In this document: positions 8,591-14,905 of the stretch, in pieces
How positions within the stretch are numbered: position 1 is the first letter of the stretch
How the letters are laid out: each line of letters begins with the position of its first letter
DNA from: WAPX01 sp964622075
GTDB lineage: Archaea > Halobacteriota > Archaeoglobi > Archaeoglobales > Archaeoglobaceae
Direction: 5' to 3'
Length of the DNA: 17,281 nucleotides
Assembly: GCA_964622075.1 (NCBI GenBank)
Contig: CAZUMR010000032.1
Location: 1-17,281 of the forward strand
The notes under the pieces: generated by a model
Told to the model about the DNA's origin: nothing
What the model saw: only the letters and a program-made list of their open reading frames with translations
The model's database searches: none
Program-made: the position numbers and the translations under genes

Positions 8591-9190
8591 ATGAACGAGT
8601 TCGGCTTCTGTGCAGCATTTGAAGAGGAAAAGATAGTTTTCGGGGCGCAAAGGGCTGGTTATCCACTTAGAAACGTTGAAGAATATGAAATCAGAGAGTG
8701 GACTGATTTCATGAAGAACAATGGTATAAAGCGTATCGTCTGTCTCCTACCTCAAGAACAACTGGAATACTACACTTCCCCTCTCTTAGATATTTACGAA
8801 GAGGAGTTCGGAAGAGAGAACGTCCTATGGGCACCCGTAGAGGACTTTCACCTTTGCGACAAAGAAACGCTTAGAAAAATCTTGCATTTCCTCAAGGACG
8901 CTGACGATAAAAAGGAAAGAGTCGTAGTCCACTGTTCCGGCGGACTGGGTAGAACCGGACACGTTCTCGCCGCTTGGCTAGTTTTTGGCCGTGGATTCAG
9001 CATTAAGGATGCGCTAAGTGCTGTTGAAAGGGCTGGAAGAGATCCATACGAAGCTGTAAGATGTGGAAATGCTGAAGAGAGCGATTTGATTGATATCTTG
9101 AAGTTTGCCGAGATTTTGAGAAAAGGCTCAGATACTGATTTTGCAAGATCAGAGAAGCCATCAGAGAACTGTCGAAATACAAGCACGTAA
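8591..9190 (+). CDS. Cysteine-dependent protein (dual-specificity/tyrosine) phosphatase
   Basis: The protein carries the P-loop signature HCSGGLGRTG with the catalytic Cys near residue 115 and Arg near 121, plus a likely general acid Asp in VEDF near 85. These features define the compact archaeal dual-specificity/tyrosine phosphatase family, which removes phosphate through a cysteinyl intermediate. ATG 8591 follows GAGGG at good spacing. It starts 21 bases after rad50 and reads the same way, so it may be part of the repair operon. The last 20 or so residues (SDTDFARSEKPSENCRNTST) are low-complexity and may be the product of a frameshift, because a more protein-like frame runs beside them. The substrate is unknown. 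Confidence 0.85.
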   Translation: MNEFGFCAAFEEEKIVFGAQRAGYPLRNVEEYEIREWTDFMKNNGIKRIVCLLPQEQLEYYTSPLLDIYEEEFGRENVLWAPVEDFHLCDKETLRKILHFLKDADDKKERVVVHCSGGLGRTGHVLAAWLVFGRGFSIKDALSAVERAGRDPYEAVRCGNAEESDLIDILKFAEILRKGSDTDFARSEKPSENCRNTST

Positions 9191-9430
9191 ACCTTACAGC
9201 AGGGTTCGAGTGGTGGAGACTTTCTTGTATATAGTACAAGAGAGCGGAAGAACAGCTCAGATTGATATCAGATTGATAAAAATAGCCTCATCACTAAGGA
9301 CCTAAACGAGCTCTTAACAAGGATATCTAACGCTACTCTTGGTATAGTTTTAGATGTATTCGACAATGAGATTGCCACGGAAATAACAAGCAAAGTTATG
9401 GAGCTGTCTGCAGGCGGAGGGATGAGATGA
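9139..9430 (+). pseudogene. Disrupted coding stretch between the phosphatase and beta-CASP genes
   Basis: Three short protein-like segments follow one another in different frames: KIREAIRELSKYKHVNLTAG and FEWWRL (from about 9139), then YIVQESGRTAQIDIRLI (about 9229-9279), then NSLITKDLNELLTRISNA to VMELSAGGGMR (9281-9427, stop 9428-9430). Each appears to need a one-base correction to connect. Together they could be a small gene of about 90-100 residues, or the C-terminal extension of the phosphatase. No family is recognised. Whether this is decay or sequence error cannot be told from the sequence alone. Confidence 0.35.
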
Positions 9431-10953
9431 CTTCCATAACCGTTTACGATGGCGCTACAACGATCGGCGGTAACAAGATATACGTAGAGGAGAGAGGCAG
9501 AGGTGTCTTCCTCGATTTCGGCATGAACTTTGCTAAATACGGCGAGTTCTTCGAGGAATTTCTCACGGAGAGGAGTGGGAGGGGTATCCACGACCTCATC
9601 CACCTCAACCTGATACCAAAGTTAAACATCTACCGCAAAGATCTCGTGCCATCAGACCTCGATGTTGCGTCCTATCCCAAGCTTAACGTTGAAGCTGTCC
9701 TACTCAGCCACGCACACCTGGACCACTGCGGAAGTGCTGGCTTGCTCGATGAGAACATAGCTGTCGTTGCCTCTCCAATAACTATCGCCATTCTTAAGGC
9801 GTTGAGGGACATTTCGCACACAAAGCTCGGCTCAGAAATAACGTACTTCTCTCCCAAGGTTCCTGATAAAGATGGCAGATACCTCAAATCCCCAACCAGC
9901 GGTAAGTACATTGGCAGAAAATTTATCTGCACTTCTGACCCTTCAGAAGAACTTATAGAATTTATCTCAAGCAGATCGGGCAAGAAGAAGATTGAAACTG
10001 GAGAAATGTGCCATGTTTCCGATGCTGCACTTCCATTCGAGGTGAAAGTGTTCGAGGTCGATCATTCGATTTACGGAGCGAACGCGTACATACTTCACGG
10101 CGATGTAACCATAGCTTATACGGGAGACTTCAGACTCCACGGCAGAAATGCTGACAAAACCAAGAAGTTCGTTAAAAAGGCGAAAGATGCTCGAGTTCTG
10201 ATAATAGAAGGCACGAGAACTGAAAGGGAAGACGTGAGTGAGTCTGAAGAAGTAGTCTATGAGAACTGCTTGAAAGCCGTTGAAGAGTCCAAAGGTCTTG
10301 TTATAGCAGACTTCTCGCCAAGGAACTTCGAAAGACTTGAGACGTTCATGGAGATAGCAAAGAAAACTGGAAGACTGCTTGTTATAACTGCAAAGGATGC
10401 TTACATGCTCCATGCAATTGAGTGCGCTGATGGAGTATGTAGGATGGGTGATGATACGCTTATTTACTACGAACTAAAGGACAGGTCGAGGAGCAAGTGG
10501 GAAACGGACATTGTCATGGAAAGGTGGGGCGACAGATACATTGATCCTGTAGAGGTGGCAAGAAACAAGGAGCAGTACATTCTTTGCTTCTCCTTCCACG
10601 ATATAAAGCACCTGCTCGACATAAAGCCCAACGGCGGATCCTACATCTACTCCTCGAGTGAGGCATTTACGGAAGAGCAGAAATTTGACTTCCTAAGACT
10701 TTACAACTGGTTAGAGTACTTCAATTTCAGGATTTATGGTTTTGAGATGGTACTGGAAGGTGGCAAGCTTGTTCCAAGTTTCATTAAAGGATACCACGCT
10801 TCTGGCCATGCGTCGAAGAGTGATCTGAAATGGGTAATTGAGACAATTAATCCCGATGTCATCATTCCAGTGCACACCGAAAATCCAAGCTGGTTCGTGG
10901 AGAATTTTGAGAACGTAGTGGTTTTGAGAGATGGTAGAAGTTACGTTGTTTGA
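9427..10953 (+). CDS. Beta-CASP family metallo-beta-lactamase-fold hydrolase (probable nuclease)
   Basis: The 508-residue protein has the metal-binding signature SHAHLDHCG (His95, His97, Asp99, His100), a third-motif His in VDHSIYGANAY, and the fourth-motif Asp in AYTGDFRLHG. After these comes a beta-CASP-type insertion beginning EGTRTERED. The C-terminus has GYHASGHASKSD and VIIPVHTENP, matching motifs B and C. Beta-CASP proteins are mostly RNA nucleases (RNase J, CPSF73 types) and some act on DNA. No KH domains are present, so it is not the aCPSF1 type. ATG 9427 follows GGAGGG at good spacing. Its position behind rad50 and the phosphatase allows a role in nucleic-acid processing, which is inference. 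Confidence 0.85.
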   Translation: MTSITVYDGATTIGGNKIYVEERGRGVFLDFGMNFAKYGEFFEEFLTERSGRGIHDLIHLNLIPKLNIYRKDLVPSDLDVASYPKLNVEAVLLSHAHLDHCGSAGLLDENIAVVASPITIAILKALRDISHTKLGSEITYFSPKVPDKDGRYLKSPTSGKYIGRKFICTSDPSEELIEFISSRSGKKKIETGEMCHVSDAALPFEVKVFEVDHSIYGANAYILHGDVTIAYTGDFRLHGRNADKTKKFVKKAKDARVLIIEGTRTEREDVSESEEVVYENCLKAVEESKGLVIADFSPRNFERLETFMEIAKKTGRLLVITAKDAYMLHAIECADGVCRMGDDTLIYYELKDRSRSKWETDIVMERWGDRYIDPVEVARNKEQYILCFSFHDIKHLLDIKPNGGSYIYSSSEAFTEEQKFDFLRLYNWLEYFNFRIYGFEMVLEGGKLVPSFIKGYHASGHASKSDLKWVIETINPDVIIPVHTENPSWFVENFENVVVLRDGRSYVV

Positions 10954-11045
10954 GGCCAAAGGGGACGTATTATGGACATTCTTTTTCTGGACAGAAGCAA
11001 AGGTGAAGTGAGAAAAGCATTCAACCTGATAGCATAAGAGCAAAT

Positions 11046-11055
11046 GTATTAAACT
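11046..11055 (+). promoter_or_regulatory. Promoter of the toxin-antitoxin pair, leaderless
   Basis: GTATTAAACT lies about 25 bases before ATG 11077, the spacing of an archaeal TATA box to a leaderless start. The octamer GTTGAACG, also present at 367-374 before the CARF regulator gene, directly abuts the ATG (11069-11076). A bound protein there would cover the start site. The shared octamer is seen; regulation is inferred. Confidence 0.4.
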
Positions 11056-11076
11056 TCAAACACAAACAGTTGAACG

Positions 11077-11337
11077 ATGAGCAAAGTAACCATCTCAATC
11101 CCGCAAGACCTCGCGAGAATTCTCGGAGTGAGAGTGAAAGAACTTCCCAGGATCGTCAAGCTTTACCTTGTTACTGAACTCTACCGAGAGGGGAAGGTCA
11201 GTCTGGGAAAAGCTGCTGAGATAGCAGAAATCAGCAAATGGGAAATGATGGAAGTTCTTGCATCAAAGGGCATCCCGCTGCAGTACGATGAAGAAGATCT
11301 GAAAGAGGACGTTGAAACGCTGGAGAAACTGTTATGA
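11077..11337 (+). CDS. UPF0175 family antitoxin
   Basis: This 86-residue protein begins MSKVTISIPQDLARILG and contains LYREGKVSLGKAAEIAEISK followed by WEMMEVLASKGIP, the arrangement of the UPF0175 family. The family has a helix-turn-helix-like core and is repeatedly found immediately upstream of DUF3368 PIN-like toxins, where it acts as antitoxin and probably autoregulator. The stop overlaps the next start by four bases (ATGA), so the two are translationally coupled. The start appears leaderless. Confidence 0.85.
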   Translation: MSKVTISIPQDLARILGVRVKELPRIVKLYLVTELYREGKVSLGKAAEIAEISKWEMMEVLASKGIPLQYDEEDLKEDVETLEKLL

Positions 11338-11819
11338 TTGTCGTTTCAAATTCAAGTCCTCTGATCACACTGGCAAAAATAAGGAAGCTGAACATTCTAA
11401 AGGAGCTTTTTGGTCAAATAATAATTCCAAAATCCGTTTGGGTAGAAGTTGTTGAAAAAGGTAGGGGGAAGCCTGGAGCTGAGGAAGTTGAAAAAGCCAG
11501 TTGGATTAAGGTAGAGGATGCTAAAGACAAACTGGGCGTTGAAATCTTAAAAGGCGAAGTTGAGATTGGTGAAGCTGAAGCAATCGTTCTTGCAAGAGAA
11601 CTCAATGCTGACTTCCTCATTATGGATGAAAGAATTCCGAGAATCATAGCCAAATCTCTTGGCTTGAAAGTCATAGGAAGCTTAGCAATTCTGTACATTG
11701 CAAAGAAGAAAGGACTGATTGAAGAAGAATTCGATGAGCTCGTAAAGGAGCTCAGACTGAAGGGCATCAGATTCAGCGATGATGTACTCGAGAAACTCAG
11801 GCAGATGTACAGTGAGTAA
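11334..11819 (+). CDS. DUF3368 PIN-like toxin nuclease
   Basis: The 161-residue protein begins IVVSNSSPLITLAKI and contains an acidic residue in WVEVVEKGRG, GEAEAIVLARE, and DFLIMDERIPRIIAKSLG. These are the acidic positions of the PIN fold in the DUF3368 family, thought to be metal-dependent ribonuclease toxins. The first acidic position, often Asp (SDTSPL), is Asn here (SNSSPL). This variant is known in the family, so it does not prove inactivity. It is encoded with its UPF0175 partner by a four-base overlap. Confidence 0.82.
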   Translation: MIVVSNSSPLITLAKIRKLNILKELFGQIIIPKSVWVEVVEKGRGKPGAEEVEKASWIKVEDAKDKLGVEILKGEVEIGEAEAIVLARELNADFLIMDERIPRIIAKSLGLKVIGSLAILYIAKKKGLIEEEFDELVKELRLKGIRFSDDVLEKLRQMYSE

Positions 11820-11978
11820 TCCAAATATCTTCTTCAACCCCAGTGACTCAATTGAATCTCAAAATGAGTTGTGATGAAGCAGATGGATGTATAGGCAGTT
11901 CTGGTTGAAGAGGTAGGAAAGTAATGAAGTGTACAACCCCAGAACTTAAATAACCTGATGTTAGCGCTGTACTAAAAA

Positions 11979-12019
11979 TTGAACAAAAAATTTAAGTATT
12001 TGTGATTCAATCAACTACA
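11979..12019 (+). promoter_or_regulatory. Shared leaderless promoter block, copy 2 (CARF-PIN-HAD operon)
   Basis: The motif TTGAACRAAAWATTTAARTA lies at 11979-11998 and AATCAA at 12009-12014, with GTG at 12020. The spacing to the start codon is identical to copies 1 and 3. This block decides the start: an upstream in-frame GTG at 12002 would fall only four bases after the TATA element and is unlikely to be in the mRNA. Confidence 0.7.
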
Positions 12020-12505
12020 GTGAAAGCTTACATAACAATCCTCGGCCGCTCCACATGGGCTCTTATCAACACTTACTATGCAGTCTTAGCTGAGAAAGCG
12101 TACTATCCTGAGTTGATTTACATCTTCGCAGAAGATATCTACGCTGACCAGATTGGCAAAGCGATAAAAGGTATAGAAATTCTTTCAGAGGAGTTTGGCT
12201 TTAAACCTGAGATTAAACAGGAGGTTGTCAGGGAATTGGACTTCGTTGAGGCTGGATTAAAAATTACGTCCTTAATTAAAGATCTAAAACAAAACGGCTA
12301 CAAGGTGGCGATAGACATAACACCCGGCAGGAAGGCACTTGTTGCTGGAGCTTTAATTCCCATTTCCAAAATTGGTGTTGACCACGTTTTCTACTTAGCT
12401 ATCAAAACGCTTGATAACGTATCAAAGCCATATAAAATGATTCCATTGCAGATTCAGGAGCTTAGAGACTTCGTCGAGGATGTCAGAGTCCATAAAAGAA
12501 GGTGA
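12020..12505 (+). CDS. Stand-alone CARF-domain protein
   Basis: The protein has 161 residues and seems to be a CARF domain alone. The first strand ends in the loop ILGRSTWALINTYYAVL (about 7-23). The second signature, VAIDITPGRKALVAGALIP, spans about 97-113 and corresponds to the ligand-binding loop and helix of CARF proteins such as Csx1, Csm6 and Can1/Can2. CARF domains bind cyclic oligoadenylate made by type III CRISPR-Cas10 and normally switch on an effector domain fused to them. Here no effector is fused; a PIN nuclease gene follows at once (TGA and a GTG six bases on). It may act as a sensor subunit, or as a ring nuclease that destroys the signal. The fold is well supported; partner and ligand are inferred. 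Confidence 0.78.
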   Translation: MKAYITILGRSTWALINTYYAVLAEKAYYPELIYIFAEDIYADQIGKAIKGIEILSEEFGFKPEIKQEVVRELDFVEAGLKITSLIKDLKQNGYKVAIDITPGRKALVAGALIPISKIGVDHVFYLAIKTLDNVSKPYKMIPLQIQELRDFVEDVRVHKRR

Positions 12506-12510
12506 TGCCA

Positions 12511-13518
12511 GTGAATGAAGTTGTCGTTTCGAGGGATGAGCTGCAGGTCTTGCTCAACATGGAAGACGAGATCAGTATAATGTACCCCTTCTTCAAACAT
12601 TTCCAGCTGCTGACAGCCAAGCCGGAAGGAGAAGGATATAGGCTGAAGGTTTTTGCTGGCAAGTACGACTTTGACAGAGAGGTGGAGAAACTTGATCACT
12701 ACGCCAGAGAAATGCCCGGTTATCCGGATTTTCTCGAATGTTTGCTGAGTTCAGGAATAATGGAATACAAAAACGAGGCCGATTTCAGAGAGAAACTCAA
12801 ACATTATAGGAACTTAACAAAGAGGGTGTACTTCTGCCCCGACACCAACGTAATTTATCACCGCTTCATCTCAAACTCATCACTCTTTAAACAGAACGAG
12901 ATTTTGCTCGTTGACACCGTTAAGGAGGAGATTGAGTCTGCTCTTAACTTCAAGTACAGTCCCTATCAAATTTCTGAGCTCAAAAATCTTGTGAAGTATC
13001 AGGAATTTCTGCTCGATGAATGGGCAAACAAGCGTATGAAAAAGTCAAGAAAGGCTGCGTACATAGCCCTGAGAGAGTACAGAGAAGTTAGGGATATGGC
13101 AGTGGAGATTGAAGGCGTCGAGAAATCAACAAGCGATAGCGAGCAGAACGACAGAATAATTATTAAATCTGTCAGTAGGTTCGAAAGGGAGAGAAATGCA
13201 TTGCCAGTTTTGCTTACGGCAGATACATCAATGGTGGACATCTGCGAACTTGAAGGCGTTGAATACTTTCTATTTGAGTGTCCACACGTGATTAATGCGA
13301 ATTGCTGCACGGCTGAGCAGATGCTCGAACTCGTTTATAGCCTTGCAGTTGTTTTTGGCGTTATCAGACTCAATTCAACTGTGATTTTCGGAGAGTTTAA
13401 AGGAAAAAGCAGGCGTGAGGAGCTGAAATTGAGATTTCTTGACGAGAAAAAGGCAGGGAAATTTGAGAGGGATCTGAGAATATGCAGGAAACTTATGGCC
13501 CTGGGGGTAGAAAAGTAG
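12511..13518 (+). CDS. PIN-domain nuclease with N-terminal extension, partner of the CARF protein
   Basis: About 335 residues. The first 100 or so form an unrecognised N-terminal region. A PIN domain follows: FCPDTNVIYHRF (Asp near 111), VDTVKEEIESAL (Glu near 139-140), SEQNDRIIIKSV (Asp near 214) and LLTADTSMVDICELEGV (Asp near 238 and 243). These are the four acidic positions of metal-dependent PIN ribonucleases. GTG 12511 is preferred because AAGGTGAT lies four bases before it; ATG 12505, which overlaps the upstream stop, and GTG 12502 are alternatives. It is tightly coupled to the CARF gene and overlapped by the HAD gene. A nucleotide-triggered RNase in two polypeptides is the best reading, but unproven. 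Confidence 0.78.
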   Translation: MNEVVVSRDELQVLLNMEDEISIMYPFFKHFQLLTAKPEGEGYRLKVFAGKYDFDREVEKLDHYAREMPGYPDFLECLLSSGIMEYKNEADFREKLKHYRNLTKRVYFCPDTNVIYHRFISNSSLFKQNEILLVDTVKEEIESALNFKYSPYQISELKNLVKYQEFLLDEWANKRMKKSRKAAYIALREYREVRDMAVEIEGVEKSTSDSEQNDRIIIKSVSRFERERNALPVLLTADTSMVDICELEGVEYFLFECPHVINANCCTAEQMLELVYSLAVVFGVIRLNSTVIFGEFKGKSRREELKLRFLDEKKAGKFERDLRICRKLMALGVEK

Positions 13519-14189
13519 CCAGAGAAATAAAGGCTGTAATATTTGACATGGATAACACTTTATTCGACTTTGTTGAGGCAAAGCTGAAGGCTTGTAAGGC
13601 TGTTGCTGAGTATTTGGGTTGTGGAGACGGGGAAAAACTGCTTGGATACTTCTTAAGGGGCATACACGGGTTCGAAGATCTGGAGAATATATTGGATTAC
13701 ATGCGCGATAATGACGTTTACAGCCAGGAGAAGTACGAGAGGTGCTGCAGAATCTACGAAGAGGTTAAGCTCAATAACATTAAACCATATCCTTACGTAA
13801 AGGAAACCCTCGAAAAGCTAAGAAAGATTGGTCTGAAGCTCGCAGTTGTTACGGATGCCATGAACGGGCACGCTTTGAGTAGGCTGCGTAAGACTGGTTT
13901 ACTGCATCTTTTTGATGTTGTGGTTTCAGCGGACATGACGGGAAAGAAGAAACCTGAACCGGACTCAATAAAATTGGCTTTACAGAAGCTTGGGGTTGAT
14001 GCAAGAGAAGCCATACTTGTCGGAGATAGTGTGAGGAGAGATATAGAGGCAGGAAAAAGACTTGGAATGGTTACCGTTTATGCTGCCTACGGAGATAGGA
14101 ACTTCTTTGAAGACAAAAGTGAGGAGGCGGATTTTACTTTGAACAGTATTAGAGAATTAATTAGATTGCTAGACCATGCTGACTTATAA
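13482..14189 (+). CDS. HAD-superfamily hydrolase (phosphatase type)
   Basis: The protein has 235 residues and all four HAD motifs: FDMDNTLF (nucleophile Asp and second Asp), VVTDA (motif II Thr), the Lys in GKKKPEPDSI (motif III) and VGDSVRRDIEAG (motif IV). A helical cap lies between motifs I and II, typical of phosphoglycolate-phosphatase-like members. It removes phosphate from a small molecule; the substrate cannot be read from the sequence. It overlaps the PIN gene by 37 bases and so belongs to the CARF-PIN operon. A role in nucleotide turnover would be attractive but is speculation. Confidence 0.88.
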   Translation: MQETYGPGGRKVAREIKAVIFDMDNTLFDFVEAKLKACKAVAEYLGCGDGEKLLGYFLRGIHGFEDLENILDYMRDNDVYSQEKYERCCRIYEEVKLNNIKPYPYVKETLEKLRKIGLKLAVVTDAMNGHALSRLRKTGLLHLFDVVVSADMTGKKKPEPDSIKLALQKLGVDAREAILVGDSVRRDIEAGKRLGMVTVYAAYGDRNFFEDKSEEADFTLNSIRELIRLLDHADL

Positions 14190-14226
14190 TTTTACATTCT
14201 AAACTTCAATATTCTGACTATCTTTA

Positions 14227-14242
14227 AAACTTCATCAAGTTT
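14227..14242 (+). terminator. Small hairpin followed by a T run after the HAD gene
   Basis: AAACTT, four bases, AAGTTT form a perfect 6-bp stem, followed a few bases later by TTTTT. It lies 38 bases after the HAD stop and upstream of the nuclease promoter. It may help end the operon transcript or be an operator; the stem is weak because it is AT-rich. Confidence 0.3.
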
Positions 14243-14273
14243 CAATTTTTCGATTGAATGCTTCCTATTTCTA

Positions 14274-14314
14274 TTGAACGAAAAATTTAAGTATGATTGA
14301 ATTAATCAACTAAC
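14274..14314 (+). promoter_or_regulatory. Shared leaderless promoter block, copy 3 (PD-(D/E)XK nuclease)
   Basis: The motif TTGAACRAAAWATTTAARTA lies at 14274-14293 and AATCAA at 14304-14309, with ATG at 14315. Spacing to the start is the same as in copies 1 and 2. A near copy, ATTGAATG, lies 20 bases upstream of ATTGAACG, recalling the doubled GTTGAAC of copy 1. Confidence 0.7.
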
Positions 14315-14635
14315 ATGGTGAATACGTACCGGCGTGGAAGAATAGCCGAAAAGAAAGTTGTGAACTGGCTCAAGAAATTGGGTTTCAAAAATGTAAGAAG
14401 GAGCAAGGGCAGTAGAGGGGCTTACGATGTCTATGCCGTTTCTCCAAGCGGCGTTAAGACGTATGTGCAAGTTAAAAGCTATTCAGCGAGGTTGACGAAA
14501 GAAGAAAGAAGGAAGCTAAGGAACGTTGCAAAGAAACGGAAGGGGTTTGCCGCCTACGTCCATTACGATGGTAAAGGTAAATTCAGGATGTTTCCACTGG
14601 GAAATTGGAGCGGGAAGAGAAAGGGTAGGAAGTAG
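14315..14635 (+). CDS. Small PD-(D/E)XK nuclease, Holliday-junction-resolvase (Hjc)-like
   Basis: The 106-residue basic protein starts MVNTYRRGRIAEKKVVNWL, like Hjc-type enzymes, with the helix-1 Glu at 12. The active-site strands follow: AYDVYAV (Asp38) and TYVQVKSYS (Gln52-Val-Lys54), with the GSRG turn just before. This is a PD-(D/E)XK core in the QXK form, with Gln where Glu is usual. Members include Hjc resolvase and restriction-like endonucleases. The C-terminus is lysine- and arginine-rich and may bind DNA. It has its own leaderless promoter of the shared type, linking it to the CARF genes. Whether it cuts Holliday junctions or foreign DNA is open. Confidence 0.75.
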   Translation: MVNTYRRGRIAEKKVVNWLKKLGFKNVRRSKGSRGAYDVYAVSPSGVKTYVQVKSYSARLTKEERRKLRNVAKKRKGFAAYVHYDGKGKFRMFPLGNWSGKRKGRK

Positions 14636-14648
14636 CAGAGGTGGAAAT

Positions 14649-14711
14649 ATGGCCGAAATCAGACTTGAAAATGATGGAAAGATCGTCTACGTGGATTTAA
14701 CTATATTATAG
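14649..14711 (+). pseudogene. Short 20-residue ORF, probably a truncated gene start
   Basis: ATG 14649 follows GAGGTG at five bases and encodes MAEIRLENDGKIVYVDLTIL before a TAG. The ribosome binding site and the first residues look genuine, but the ORF ends abruptly where the sequence turns AT-rich. It reads like the beginning of a gene cut off at the edge of the following AT-rich cassette. A true micro-protein is also possible. Confidence 0.35.
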
Positions 14712-14905
14712 TCCAGTAGCAGAGATCAATTTTTCTGAAAAGCTTTTAACGCTATCGAAAATTCAAAACAGTTCGATATAGATTTAAGTCTCCGACAGAA
14801 TTTTCTTAGAAAATAAAAATAACTTAAATTAAATATTATGTATCGGAAGCTTGAAGTAGTAATTGATATCCGCCCACAGAGACAAGATAAAGTATCGATA
14901 AAGTA
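14712..14905. other. AT-rich intergenic stretch
   Basis: I see no convincing gene here. There is a promoter-like GTTCGATATAGATTTAAG near 14771 with similarity to BRE/TATA sequences, and a 24-codon ORF from ATG 14838 that runs into the convergent gene. GATAAAGTATC and a near repeat occur twice near 14886-14909. The stretch marks the shift into the AT-rich cassette. Confidence 0.4.

Noticed and set aside
10972..11037. 21-residue ORF (MDILFLDRSKGEVRKAFNLIA) between the beta-CASP and antitoxin genes
   Set aside because: Too short, weak ribosome binding site and no family; it may be a gene remnant but cannot be supported.
11821..11978. Possible CRISPR repeat remnants (TTCAACCCC and ACAACCCC stretches with GAAG/CTTC pairs)
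   Set aside because: No regularly spaced repeat copies of 24-37 bases are present, so there is no array.
12002..12019. Upstream GTG start for the CARF protein
   Set aside because: It lies four bases after the TATA element; the shared promoter spacing places the start at 12020.
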